From contig JBNKEE010000036.1 of the NCBI GenBank assembly GCA_050288625.1, forward strand, positions 49,754-113,753: a DNA stretch of 64,000 bases. The letters run 5' to 3'. Positions 8,125 to 15,213 of the stretch are shown in pieces (position 1 is the first letter of the stretch; each line of letters opens with the position of its first letter). The translations under genes and the position numbers were made by a program. The notes under the pieces are model-generated. The model had not been told where the DNA came from and did not search any database. It saw only the letters and a program-made list of their open reading frames with translations. Source of the stretch: JAAGZL01 sp050288625 (GTDB lineage: Bacteria; Pseudomonadota; Gammaproteobacteria; Chromatiales; Chromatiaceae).

Positions 8125-8787
8125 ATGAGAGTTTTATTGGTTGAGGATGACCAGATGCTGGGCGAGGCCGTCATTGCCGGCCTACGTCAGCATGGATTTA
8201 CGGTTGATTGGGTACAGGACGGCCTGGCTGCGGAACACGCCCTTTCAACGGAGATATTTGAGTTGGTGGTGTTAGATCTGGGGTTGCCAAAACGTAATGG
8301 TATGGAAGTGTTGTCTGATATACGGGGACGGGGAAACCAGATACCGGTATTGATTCTCACTGCCCGCGATACAGTTGAGGAGAGAGTGCGGGGACTGGAT
8401 TCCGGTGCGGACGATTATCTGGTCAAGCCGTTTGATCTGTCTGAGCTATGCGCCAGGGTACGCGCCTTGATCAGAAGGCACAGCGGACGCAGCACGCCCA
8501 TATTGGAATTTGGCAGGCTTAGGCTTGACCCTGCGGCCCATTCAGTTGAGTTTGATGGGGAAAAGGTTGAGCTGTCTCCGCGAGAATATGTAGTGCTGCA
8601 GATGCTGCTTGAGAACGCCGGACGGGTACAGTCACGCGAACGCCTGGAAGAGGCTTTGTATGGATGGAGCGGTGATGTGGAAAGTAACACTATAGAGGTC
8701 TACATCCATCATCTACGTAAAAAATTTGGTAAAGAGCTGATACGCACTATTCGTGGGGTTGGCTATATGGTGGAAAAAACCACATGA
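8125..8787 (+). CDS. OmpR-family response regulator, QseB/PmrA type
   Basis: 220-residue transcription factor. The receiver domain (1-115) has the acidic pocket E7/D8/D9, phospho-acceptor D51 (VVLDLGLP), T79 and K101. The winged-helix DNA-binding domain (about 125-218) contains LSPREYVVLQMLLENAGRVQSRERLEEALYGW and SNTIEVYIHHLRKKFG, strongly typical of the QseB/PmrA/TctD branch. It lies 67 bp behind the TPR gene and overlaps the kinase gene by 4 bp. Its family recognises direct repeats like the one at 2537-2553, so it is the obvious candidate to control this operon. Confidence 0.93.
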   Translation: MRVLLVEDDQMLGEAVIAGLRQHGFTVDWVQDGLAAEHALSTEIFELVVLDLGLPKRNGMEVLSDIRGRGNQIPVLILTARDTVEERVRGLDSGADDYLVKPFDLSELCARVRALIRRHSGRSTPILEFGRLRLDPAAHSVEFDGEKVELSPREYVVLQMLLENAGRVQSRERLEEALYGWSGDVESNTIEVYIHHLRKKFGKELIRTIRGVGYMVEKTT

Positions 8788-10127
8788 ATAATTCGTTGCG
8801 TCTGCGTTTGCTGTTCATCCTTGTGGGTCTGTTTTCCCTGGTATGGATCGCAATAACAACTGCCAGCTATTTCTTCACCCGACATGAAATCGAAGAGCTG
8901 TTTGATGCCCAGTTGGCCCAATATGCACGCACTTTGCAAGGTCTTACTCAACACGAGTTAGATGAAGAGGAGCATGAGGACATCTCTCTCAGCGATGCAT
9001 TTTTAGGACACACCTATGAGAAGAAAGTGGCATTCCAGGTGTGGAGCGGTACAGTCCAGGTCCTTCATTCTGAGATGGCACCAAAAAAACCCATGAGCGA
9101 GGTGTTTGGTTTCTCTGATCAGGAATTCGATGGTGTACTCTGGCGCGTATTCGTCATTCCATCCATGGATGGGGCAGCTAGCGTTCACGTCGCGGAACAG
9201 TATGATGTGCGCGATGAGTTGGTGGATAAGATAAGTCTGCAGATACTTTATCCGCTATTCATCGCGTTGCCACTGCTGGCGAGTATGATATGGTTCGCCG
9301 TCGGTCGCGGGCTTCGACCGCTAAAGCGTATTACTGCTGACGTGAGTGCGCGTTCACCTAAAGACCTACAACCTTTATCATCGGAGCAGACGCCCAGCGA
9401 GATTAAGCCGCTAGTGGTGGCTATTAATCAACTGTTGTGGCAATTGAGTAGAGCGTTCGAGTCCGAGCGACGCTTTACTTCAGATGCGGCCCACGAGCTA
9501 CGAACACCATTGGCTACCTTAAAGGTGCAGGCGCAGGTTGCACAGGGAGCTAAGGACAAGGATGAACGCATGGGAGCTATTAACAATATGCTCAAAGGGG
9601 TGGACAGAGCGACCCGTCTGGTTGAGCAGTTGCTCACATTGGCGCGACTTGACCCAGAGTCGAGCCGGGAAGATTTCTCATATGTGGATCTGGCTGAACT
9701 CGCAGCACGAGTGATTGGTGAGCATTCCAATATCGCAATCAGTAAGGAGATAGATCTGGGACTAGACGAAGACTCGCACGGTCATATCTATGGATTACCA
9801 GATGCACTGGAAGTGATGTTGAGAAACCTGGTGGATAATGCAGTGAAATATACGCCCAATGGTGGCAGAGTGGATGTCAGAGTCCAGGAAAAGGGACGAA
9901 ATGTATCCCTGACTGTGGCAGATACCGGCCCAGGTATAGATGAAGGTATGCGTGCCAGGGTATTTGATCGCTTCTATCGGGTGATAGATAACCAGAACGA
10001 TGGATGTGGTCTGGGACTGTCCATAGTACTGCGCATAGCAGAACTGCATCAGGCCGAAATAGCCCTTAATAATACGCGGTCGACAGGATTTGAGATTACC
10101 GTGACCTTTTCCTCTGATTCCAGATAG
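8784..10127 (+). CDS. Sensor histidine kinase, QseC type
   Basis: 447-residue inner-membrane kinase paired with the preceding regulator. The N-terminal TM helix is at about residues 8-30, a periplasmic sensor of roughly 125 residues follows, and TM2 lies at about 153-173. Next come a HAMP-like linker (GRGLRPLKRI) and the dimerisation/phospho-acceptor box with H237 (AAHELRTPLATLK). The ATPase part has NLVDNAVKYTPNGG (N box), DTGPGIDEGM (G1) and GLGLSIV (G2). The periplasmic part begins with an acidic stretch (EEEHED, residues 61-66), which could bind cations; acidic sensor loops are known in PmrB, but this is only suggestive. Confidence 0.93.
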   Translation: MNNSLRLRLLFILVGLFSLVWIAITTASYFFTRHEIEELFDAQLAQYARTLQGLTQHELDEEEHEDISLSDAFLGHTYEKKVAFQVWSGTVQVLHSEMAPKKPMSEVFGFSDQEFDGVLWRVFVIPSMDGAASVHVAEQYDVRDELVDKISLQILYPLFIALPLLASMIWFAVGRGLRPLKRITADVSARSPKDLQPLSSEQTPSEIKPLVVAINQLLWQLSRAFESERRFTSDAAHELRTPLATLKVQAQVAQGAKDKDERMGAINNMLKGVDRATRLVEQLLTLARLDPESSREDFSYVDLAELAARVIGEHSNIAISKEIDLGLDEDSHGHIYGLPDALEVMLRNLVDNAVKYTPNGGRVDVRVQEKGRNVSLTVADTGPGIDEGMRARVFDRFYRVIDNQNDGCGLGLSIVLRIAELHQAEIALNNTRSTGFEITVTFSSDSR

Positions 10128-10228
10128 CCTTTTTGCGGTAACTAATTCAGTTCCAAACGAAACCGATCTTTGAACTCTTGCGTATATTCTGTGTACTAAC
10201 TATTAACGCAGAGTGACGGAGGAGCGAG

Positions 10229-11350
10229 ATGAAAAAGGTTTCTTTATACCTAATATTCGCCTTAATCCCGCTGGTGGCGGCGGTTTCATGGACTATGGCG
10301 GAAGATAAAATGCAGCAAAAGAGTGCTGCTGAAGGTCTGGAAGTGGCTACTTTCGCTGGAGGCTGTTTCTGGTGCACGGAGTCGGACTTTGAAAAGGTGA
10401 ATGGTGTCAAAGAGGTTATCTCGGGCTATAGCGGCGGGCATGTGGATAATCCCACCTATAAACAGGTATCCAACGGAGGAACGGGACACATTGAGTCGGT
10501 ACAGTTCTATTATGACCCCAAGGTAGTTACTTATGAACAACTACTGGACTATTTCTGGAGACACGTAAATCCCACCGATAGTGGCGGCCAGTTCGTAGAC
10601 CGCGGTGACTCTTATGTGTCAGCAATCTTCTATCACAATGAGCAGCAACGTATAGCGGCAGAGAAATCCAAGGCCGCATTGGAAAAGTCCGGGCACTTTG
10701 ACAAACCGATCGTGACCCCCATACGTAAATTCACCAAGTTCTGGAAAGCAGAAGATTATCACCAGGACTATTACAAAAAGAATCCTATTAGATACAACTA
10801 CTACCGCTATAGATCGGGCCGCGACCAGTTCCTGGAAAAGGCCTGGCCGGAAGATGAGATGAAGAAAGATTCTGCCATGAAGATGGAGAAGAAAATGTCA
10901 GCTGAAAAAAAGTATACAGTGCCAAGTGATGAAGAGCTGCGCAAGACACTTACACCTCTACAATACAAAGTCACGCAGGAAGAGGGCACTGAACGCCCAT
11001 TCCATAATGAATATTGGGATGAGAAACGTGAAGGTATATATGTGGATGTGGTAACCGGCGAGCCACTGTTCTCATCCAAGGATAAATATAAGTCCGGCAC
11101 CGGTTGGCCTAGCTTCACTCAGCCAATAAAGTCCGATGCGGTTGTGACAAAAGCGGATTTTGGGTTGTTTCTTCCGCGCACCGAAGTTAGAAGCAAATAT
11201 GGTGATTCCCATCTCGGTCATGTGTTCGATGACGGGCCGCAACCGACAGGAAAACGCTACTGCATGAATTCAGCCGCCTTAAGGTTTATTCCTAAAGAAG
11301 ATATGGTGAAGCAGGGATATGCCGAGTTTGCAGGGCAGTTTGAAAATTAA
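10229..11350 (+). CDS. msrAB: Exported peptide methionine sulfoxide reductase MsrA-MsrB fusion
   Basis: 373-residue bifunctional enzyme repairing both S- and R-methionine sulfoxide in proteins. A signal peptide covers about residues 1-23, so it acts in the periplasm. MsrA (about 37-200) has the GCFWC active site with C46. MsrB (about 229-365) has SGTGWPSF (289-296), HLGHVF and the catalytic C345 in RYCMNSAALRF; the zinc CxxC pairs of many MsrB proteins are absent. The joining linker (208-227) is rich in Met and Lys, so it may itself be an oxidation target. The start ATG follows GGAGGAGCG. Similar fusions are known from Neisseria PilB. Confidence 0.95.
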   Translation: MKKVSLYLIFALIPLVAAVSWTMAEDKMQQKSAAEGLEVATFAGGCFWCTESDFEKVNGVKEVISGYSGGHVDNPTYKQVSNGGTGHIESVQFYYDPKVVTYEQLLDYFWRHVNPTDSGGQFVDRGDSYVSAIFYHNEQQRIAAEKSKAALEKSGHFDKPIVTPIRKFTKFWKAEDYHQDYYKKNPIRYNYYRYRSGRDQFLEKAWPEDEMKKDSAMKMEKKMSAEKKYTVPSDEELRKTLTPLQYKVTQEEGTERPFHNEYWDEKREGIYVDVVTGEPLFSSKDKYKSGTGWPSFTQPIKSDAVVTKADFGLFLPRTEVRSKYGDSHLGHVFDDGPQPTGKRYCMNSAALRFIPKEDMVKQGYAEFAGQFEN

Positions 11351-11444
11351 TGTATCATACAGACTTCCTTATATTTGGAGCCATTATGTATCTTAACTGA
11401 TGGCGTTTTGAGAACTATTGCCTGAAACATGGGTGTAAACATCA

Positions 11445-11472
11445 TTGAATTACAATCCATATTGACTATAAA
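11445..11472 (+). promoter_or_regulatory. Possible sigma-70 promoter for the small exported protein
   Basis: TTGAAT (11445-11450) and TATAAA (11467-11472) are separated by 16 bp. The -10 end lies about 40 bp before the GTG at 11512. Good consensus match but not tested. Confidence 0.45.
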
Positions 11473-11511
11473 TAAGATGCTGGCCACATGGATATTTGCA
11501 AGGAGGTTAAA

Positions 11512-11673
11512 GTGAAAAGACTTATCATGCTGATTGTTGTTGTGCTAACTGTTGGTGTGTCGGGCGCAACCTTTGCCGCAGGAGATAAAAACCAGGGAAC
11601 AACTGGTTCGGGTACCACCAGTACTGGCACAACATCCCAGGGTGCCGGAACCCAGGATAGAACGGGAAGGTAA
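11512..11673 (+). CDS. Small exported Gly/Ser/Thr-rich protein
   Basis: 53 residues from the GTG at 11512, which sits 5 bp after a strong AAGGAGG; an in-frame ATG at 11488 has no such site. Residues 1-20 form a clear signal peptide (KRLIMLIVVVLTVGVSGATFAA). The mature part is about 30 residues of low complexity, GTTGSGTTSTGTTSQG-like, without Cys or aromatic residues. Not recognised. It could be a small periplasmic or surface peptide. The strong ribosome-binding site and a plausible promoter argue that it is real. Confidence 0.6.
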   Translation: MKRLIMLIVVVLTVGVSGATFAAGDKNQGTTGSGTTSTGTTSQGAGTQDRTGR

Positions 11674-11703
11674 GCGTAAACAATATTGTGTACGGAAACA
11701 AAA

Positions 11704-11724
11704 AGGGCCGCATTGAGCGGCCCT
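11704..11724 (-). terminator. Terminator hairpin, minus strand
   Basis: AGGGCCGC (11704-11711) and GCGGCCCT (11717-11724) form a perfect 8-bp stem with a 5-nt loop. On the minus strand the stem is followed by TTTTTG, so it serves the minus-strand PEP-CTERM-type gene ending at 11787; it also closes the convergent small gene. Confidence 0.75.
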
Positions 11725-11786
11725 AAATCCTTATCAAATGATCAAACTATTGGAATCTTAACCAGCGACTATACGATTGCTTGCCT

Positions 11787-12425
11787 TTATGTAAGATGTT
11801 TCCGTCTTCTTTTAGCCATACCTAAATATCCAAGCAGACCAGAACCAAAGAGCCAAATTGCGGCTGGGACAGGGACTGGCGTATTCTTGTCGAAGCAACC
11901 TTCTATATTGATGTTTGTGATAGGAATAGAATTGGACCCCAAGGTGCCAAGGCCAATAAGTTTGATTGTAAAGCTAAAATTGTTATTCGCTATTCCGTAT
12001 ATGTCAGAAACTGGATCACCGGGAACACCCCAATCGTAAATCTGGATTGGGTTTGACCAATCTGCAACAATGATGTCGTTAATGGAGACAGCAATAAAAT
12101 TAGACGTTTTGACCCCGCCCACTTTGTTGGGGTCTATTCGTAAATAAGTGTAATGGAGAGCGGATGCTGGATCATAAGATCCCATGGAGTCAGCCGTGTT
12201 GATATCTGGGGTTGGGCCTCCGGGAGTGCTGGTTGGGGAGGTGAGCTCCCATAGATACATATCATCGTTTACTAAATCAAAGGTCCAGCTCCATGTGTCA
12301 CCTTGCTCTATACTGACTCCAGATATATCGGCCAGGCTTACATACTGGTAATGCGTTGCATAAGCCTGGGAGCAAGCCATACTCAACAACAATACCATCG
12401 CAATTCTTATGTCCAGTTTTATCAT
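11787..12425 (-). CDS. PEP-CTERM/VPxPA-type sorting-domain protein
   Basis: 212 residues with an N-terminal signal peptide (about 1-23, ending QAYA) and a C-terminal sorting signal: PVPAAIWLFGSGLLG followed by a few hydrophobic residues and KRRRKH. This tripartite tail (short motif, membrane helix, basic end) is recognised by exosortases and marks proteins sent to the surface or to exopolysaccharide-associated biofilm matrix. The body has beta-type composition (WSWTFDLVNDDMYLWEL), possibly a cohesin- or jellyroll-like domain. AAAGGAATG precedes the start. No exosortase is in the window, so the processing enzyme must be elsewhere. Confidence 0.85.
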   Translation of the reverse strand: MIKLDIRIAMVLLLSMACSQAYATHYQYVSLADISGVSIEQGDTWSWTFDLVNDDMYLWELTSPTSTPGGPTPDINTADSMGSYDPASALHYTYLRIDPNKVGGVKTSNFIAVSINDIIVADWSNPIQIYDWGVPGDPVSDIYGIANNNFSFTIKLIGLGTLGSNSIPITNINIEGCFDKNTPVPVPAAIWLFGSGLLGYLGMAKRRRKHLT

Positions 12426-12552
12426 TATTACATTCCTTTAATTTCTTTAGTATATGGCTATCTTTTTAAGAAAACGCTGCCGATCCTACCACAAAAATAG
12501 CAAGGGAAAAATAGCTGTACTTGATTCATTAGTACCGCGACATGGTCGCCGG

Positions 12553-12849
12553 TCACTTTCCTATATTAGAGCCATCAAAATGCACGGCAGGCATAGTAAG
12601 ATCAGTAAGATCAGGGCCCTTGAATATGATGGCCTTCATTCCTATATCACTCAACTCTGGCATCTTGGGTTTGATCTTTTCGTGGGCAATGCCAGGCTTT
12701 TTAGAAAAACTATAAGCAGGTTTGCTCTTAGTCAGAGTAGGGGGTTCACCCCAGCATGTTTGAGTTGCCAGTATGAAGATGAATGCCAATGGGGCGAATC
12801 TAGCAGGTAGGTATCGCTGGCTGCCTTTCCGGTTATAATGTTTGTTCAT
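12553..12849 (-). CDS. Small exported protein of unknown function
   Basis: 98 residues. A signal peptide with a long basic n-region covers about 1-34 (FAPLAFIFILATQTCWG), and Cys32 sits near the cleavage site but without a clean lipobox. The mature part is short and Pro/Lys-rich and ends in repeated LSDIGMKAIIF / LTDLTMPAVHF-like phrases (about residues 66-92). Those phrases resemble each other in spacing and could be two turns of one repeat. Not recognised. It is followed on the same strand, upstream, by another exported protein, so the two may be cotranscribed. Confidence 0.5.
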   Translation of the reverse strand: MNKHYNRKGSQRYLPARFAPLAFIFILATQTCWGEPPTLTKSKPAYSFSKKPGIAHEKIKPKMPELSDIGMKAIIFKGPDLTDLTMPAVHFDGSNIGK

Positions 12850-12870
12850 TCGATGTGATCCCGTGATCTA

Positions 12871-13431
12871 TCAGTTCGCTACTATGGAGCCCGGCGCAGG
12901 CATATTTATATTCGAGCATGGCCCGGATTGAGGTGCGGTACCGCCACTGGAGCCGCCAATAAACATCAACTGCGAACCTAGTTTCGCCATCACGATAGCA
13001 TAACCACATGTCTTACCAGTGATCGCCCCGGCGCTCTTGTTGATAGGGAATACAACCGTACCGTTATAACTGCCACTGCTGAGCCCTATGTTCAGCGGCA
13101 TTCCTGCACCGCCGTCAGTGCTGGTAGAGTAGCCAACAGCATCGCCAGGCCCATTCAGAAAATAGACAACAGTAGTCCCTATAAGCTGTGCCTTCTTCCA
13201 TGCACCAGGCATGTTTGAGATGTTCAGGGGCAGTTTCACATTGAACAGAGTCTGATTTAGTGAATAAGCTGGTCCGAACTTCTGTTTAAGCTGACCTATC
13301 TTGCTGGATAGACTAAATTGGTAGGTCGGAGCGGCGCTGGTAAGAGTAGAAAAAGAAACTAGTGTGACTGCGCTGATAATCAGTGTCACAGTTATCAGTG
13401 ATTTGTAACGACATATATCCACATGTTTCAT
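12871..13431 (-). CDS. Exported protein of unknown function
   Basis: 186 residues from the ATG at 13431, chosen over the upstream TTG because TTGGAGAC gives it a ribosome-binding site. The signal peptide covers about 1-35 (LITVTLIISAVTLVSFSTLTSAAP). The mature domain is Gly-, Ser- and Thr-rich with predicted beta structure, and has two Cys about 35 residues apart (TGKTCGYAIV and QSGPCSNIN) that could form a disulfide. Not recognised as a known family. It lies upstream of the 98-residue exported gene with a 21-bp gap, suggesting joint expression. Confidence 0.6.
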   Translation of the reverse strand: MKHVDICRYKSLITVTLIISAVTLVSFSTLTSAAPTYQFSLSSKIGQLKQKFGPAYSLNQTLFNVKLPLNISNMPGAWKKAQLIGTTVVYFLNGPGDAVGYSTSTDGGAGMPLNIGLSSGSYNGTVVFPINKSAGAITGKTCGYAIVMAKLGSQLMFIGGSSGGTAPQSGPCSNINMPAPGSIVAN

Positions 13432-13514
13432 AAACGTCTCCAATCCTTGTGCTTGAAGGGTGGGGCAAGCCTTACCTGGGTTGTTATTTGGATGCCCTTT
13501 GGTTTTTGTTTAGT

Positions 13515-13733
13515 CTATGCATTATTGCTTTTTGCTCGTTCCAGTATTTCCCGTTGTTGATCTCTGATTCTATCCTGTTCCTTGGCAATTGTATCCTGTT
13601 GTTCGTCTCGATTTTCACTCCTTTCGCCTCCAACGAAATTCCCTTGTGCTAAGTTGTTTGATTCTTCAGAAAGGCTCTCCAGGTGTCTTTGTAGTCTTTC
13701 ATATTCTTCTTTATCTTCTTTTGATAGGGCCAT
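13515..13733 (-). CDS. Small soluble coiled-coil protein
   Basis: 72 residues, highly charged, no Cys and no signal peptide. Two helical heptad-like segments (KEDKEEYERLQRHLESL, residues 5-21, and TIAKEQDRIRDQQREILERA, about 48-67) flank a short Asn/Gly loop, so a helical hairpin is likely. The start ATG follows AAAAAGGAAAATACCTC. Not recognised. It is one of several short minus-strand genes in an accessory stretch. Confidence 0.55.
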   Translation of the reverse strand: MALSKEDKEEYERLQRHLESLSEESNNLAQGNFVGGERSENRDEQQDTIAKEQDRIRDQQREILERAKSNNA

Positions 13734-13799
13734 GAGGTATTTTCCTTTTTATAACGAGTTAGGTTTAGGCGTAGCATACCAATTCATTTCGAGTATATG

Positions 13800-13833
13800 G
13801 TAGGCGCAATGCCCGTTGGTTATTGCGCCCTAC
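13800..13833. repeat. REP-like hairpin downstream of the MOSC gene
   Basis: GTAGGCGCAAT (13800-13810) pairs with ATTGCGCCCTAC (13822-13833) apart from one bulged base; the loop reads GCCCGTTGGTT. The 13-mer CAATGCCCGTTGG (13807-13819) recurs at 14665-14677. Such GTAGG-GCAAT palindromes resemble repetitive extragenic elements. It may also end transcription of the minus-strand MOSC gene. Confidence 0.5.
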
Positions 13834-13841
13834 GTTGTTAT

Positions 13842-14489
13842 TTATGTGTCCTGCTTCCGAAGTCGGTTGCAAAAGTACTCTCGCCAGCCATCCGGTAGAC
13901 CGGGGACCTTGATGACTCGGCGTAAAAGCTCCTGCTCGTTTTCGTGTTCGGTGTAAAGACGTAAAAATTCCGCCACGCTGATTCTAGGTTGCGCCTCTGA
14001 CAACACCCTGATTGGATCTCGGGGCGAGATCGAGCCTTCTCGAACTACTGCTAGATAGAAGCCGGTGCGACCGCTCTTCAGGAAACGTTTGACCATATCC
14101 GGGCGATCGAATCTGATGCCGAGTTTGAAGCAGGGAAGCCGGGGTTGGGTCACAAGGAATTCCCCGGAACCGATGCTCAAACGGTCTCCGATATGTAGAG
14201 AACTCTCGTTAAGTCCATCAGTTGTCAGGTTCTCGCCGAATGCGCCCCACGGCAACTCCATTCCAGGAAGTTGGTCGCGCCAGTACGAGTAATGCTCCGA
14301 GGGATAGGCGTAGACGGCCTTGTCGGCACCTCCGTGAACAGAAAGATCGGCTTGCTCGTCGCCGGCCAAGTTGAGCTTGTGTACTGGTACAGGTCCTTCC
14401 ACCGGATCTTTGAAGATTGAGGTGCGCACAATCTTTCCACGCCATTCTACCTCGCGTGGACGACCGACGTTGATTGAGATGAGCCTCAT
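13842..14489 (-). CDS. MOSC domain protein, YiiM-like
   Basis: 215 residues of the MOSC (molybdenum cofactor sulfurase C-terminal) superfamily, YiiM branch. Characteristic stretches are the N-terminal ISINVGRPREVEW, the LNLAGDEQADLSVHGGADKAVYAY core, GAFGENLTTDGL and the Cys-bearing TQPRLPCFKLGIRF. Bacterial YiiM reduces N-hydroxylated bases such as 6-N-hydroxylaminopurine using molybdenum cofactor and electron donors, protecting against base-analogue mutagenesis. This protein has the length of the short form without a fused reductase domain. It stands alone between small accessory genes. Confidence 0.9.
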   Translation of the reverse strand: MRLISINVGRPREVEWRGKIVRTSIFKDPVEGPVPVHKLNLAGDEQADLSVHGGADKAVYAYPSEHYSYWRDQLPGMELPWGAFGENLTTDGLNESSLHIGDRLSIGSGEFLVTQPRLPCFKLGIRFDRPDMVKRFLKSGRTGFYLAVVREGSISPRDPIRVLSEAQPRISVAEFLRLYTEHENEQELLRRVIKVPGLPDGWREYFCNRLRKQDT

Positions 14490-14663
14490 GATTTACCCGA
14501 TTGTTCAGGGAGTCGCTGGATGGCCCAGTGTTTTACATAAGGGGCGCACAGGGAAGCTGAGCGTCCAAGTAAGCGATAGTGATTGATCTTGAAGTGATTG
14601 TTAAGTGTCATCTGCATGGTATCTTAAAAAATGGAAAGGTCAGTCACCAGGATTGCTTAAGGC

Positions 14664-15152
14664 TCAATGCCCGTTGGCTGCTGTGTCCTGCGTGGATGGA
14701 TCTGCCTGTTCTGTATGTTCATCATTTAATTGATTGACTTTGTAGTTGAAGTAGAGGGGCGTAAAAAGAAATGTCCATAAACCGTGGAACCAATGACTGC
14801 TTTCACTATTGAAATTAGATATGTCGTTTACTCGATTTCTGGCCTTAAATCCCCAAACAATTAGCATGATCCCCCAAATTCGATCAGAAAGGTTACTTAC
14901 CTTTTCAATTGGGTGACCAAAATCTACGATCATGTACGGGATGAGTAGTGCCGCTGATATATATGACATCACCATAATTGAATTTATGAATCCATTAGAT
15001 ATTGCTGATTCTTTATCCAGATGGCTATTTATCTTGTCTGTCTGTCGTTTAATGTAATAAGCGAAATAGACACCATAAGTGATAATGCCTATCCCTAAAA
15101 GCCTCCACGTGCTCTGCTCTTTCAGATCCTTGATTAGTTCATGATAGTCCAT
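14664..15152 (-). CDS. DUF4234-like small membrane protein
   Basis: 162 residues. The phrase WRLLGIGIITYGVYFAYYIKRQTDKIN (split around residues 16-42), two further hydrophobic helices (about 57-77 and 86-103) and a final WFHGLWTFLFTPLYFNYKVNQLN segment match the DUF4234-type membrane domain found in many proteobacteria, whose function is unknown. The Asp/Glu/Thr-rich tail is cytoplasmic. Its 3' end carries the 13-mer also found in the 13800 hairpin, as if a repeat had eroded into the coding end. Composition is more AT-rich than the flanking housekeeping genes. Confidence 0.65.
   Translation of the reverse strand: MDYHELIKDLKEQSTWRLLGIGIITYGVYFAYYIKRQTDKINSHLDKESAISNGFINSIMVMSYISAALLIPYMIVDFGHPIEKVSNLSDRIWGIMLIVWGFKARNRVNDISNFNSESSHWFHGLWTFLFTPLYFNYKVNQLNDEHTEQADPSTQDTAANGH
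14665..14677. repeat. Second copy of the 13-mer CAATGCCCGTTGG
   Basis: Identical to 13807-13819 inside the hairpin there; here it covers the last codons of the minus-strand DUF4234-like gene. No matching hairpin arms are left around it, so it is either a decayed repeat or chance. Confidence 0.4.
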
Positions 15153-15213
15153 AACTTTTTCTATGGGTTTTTACTCTGGTCCCAAATGTCACAAATGTCC
15201 ACTGTCTCAGCAG

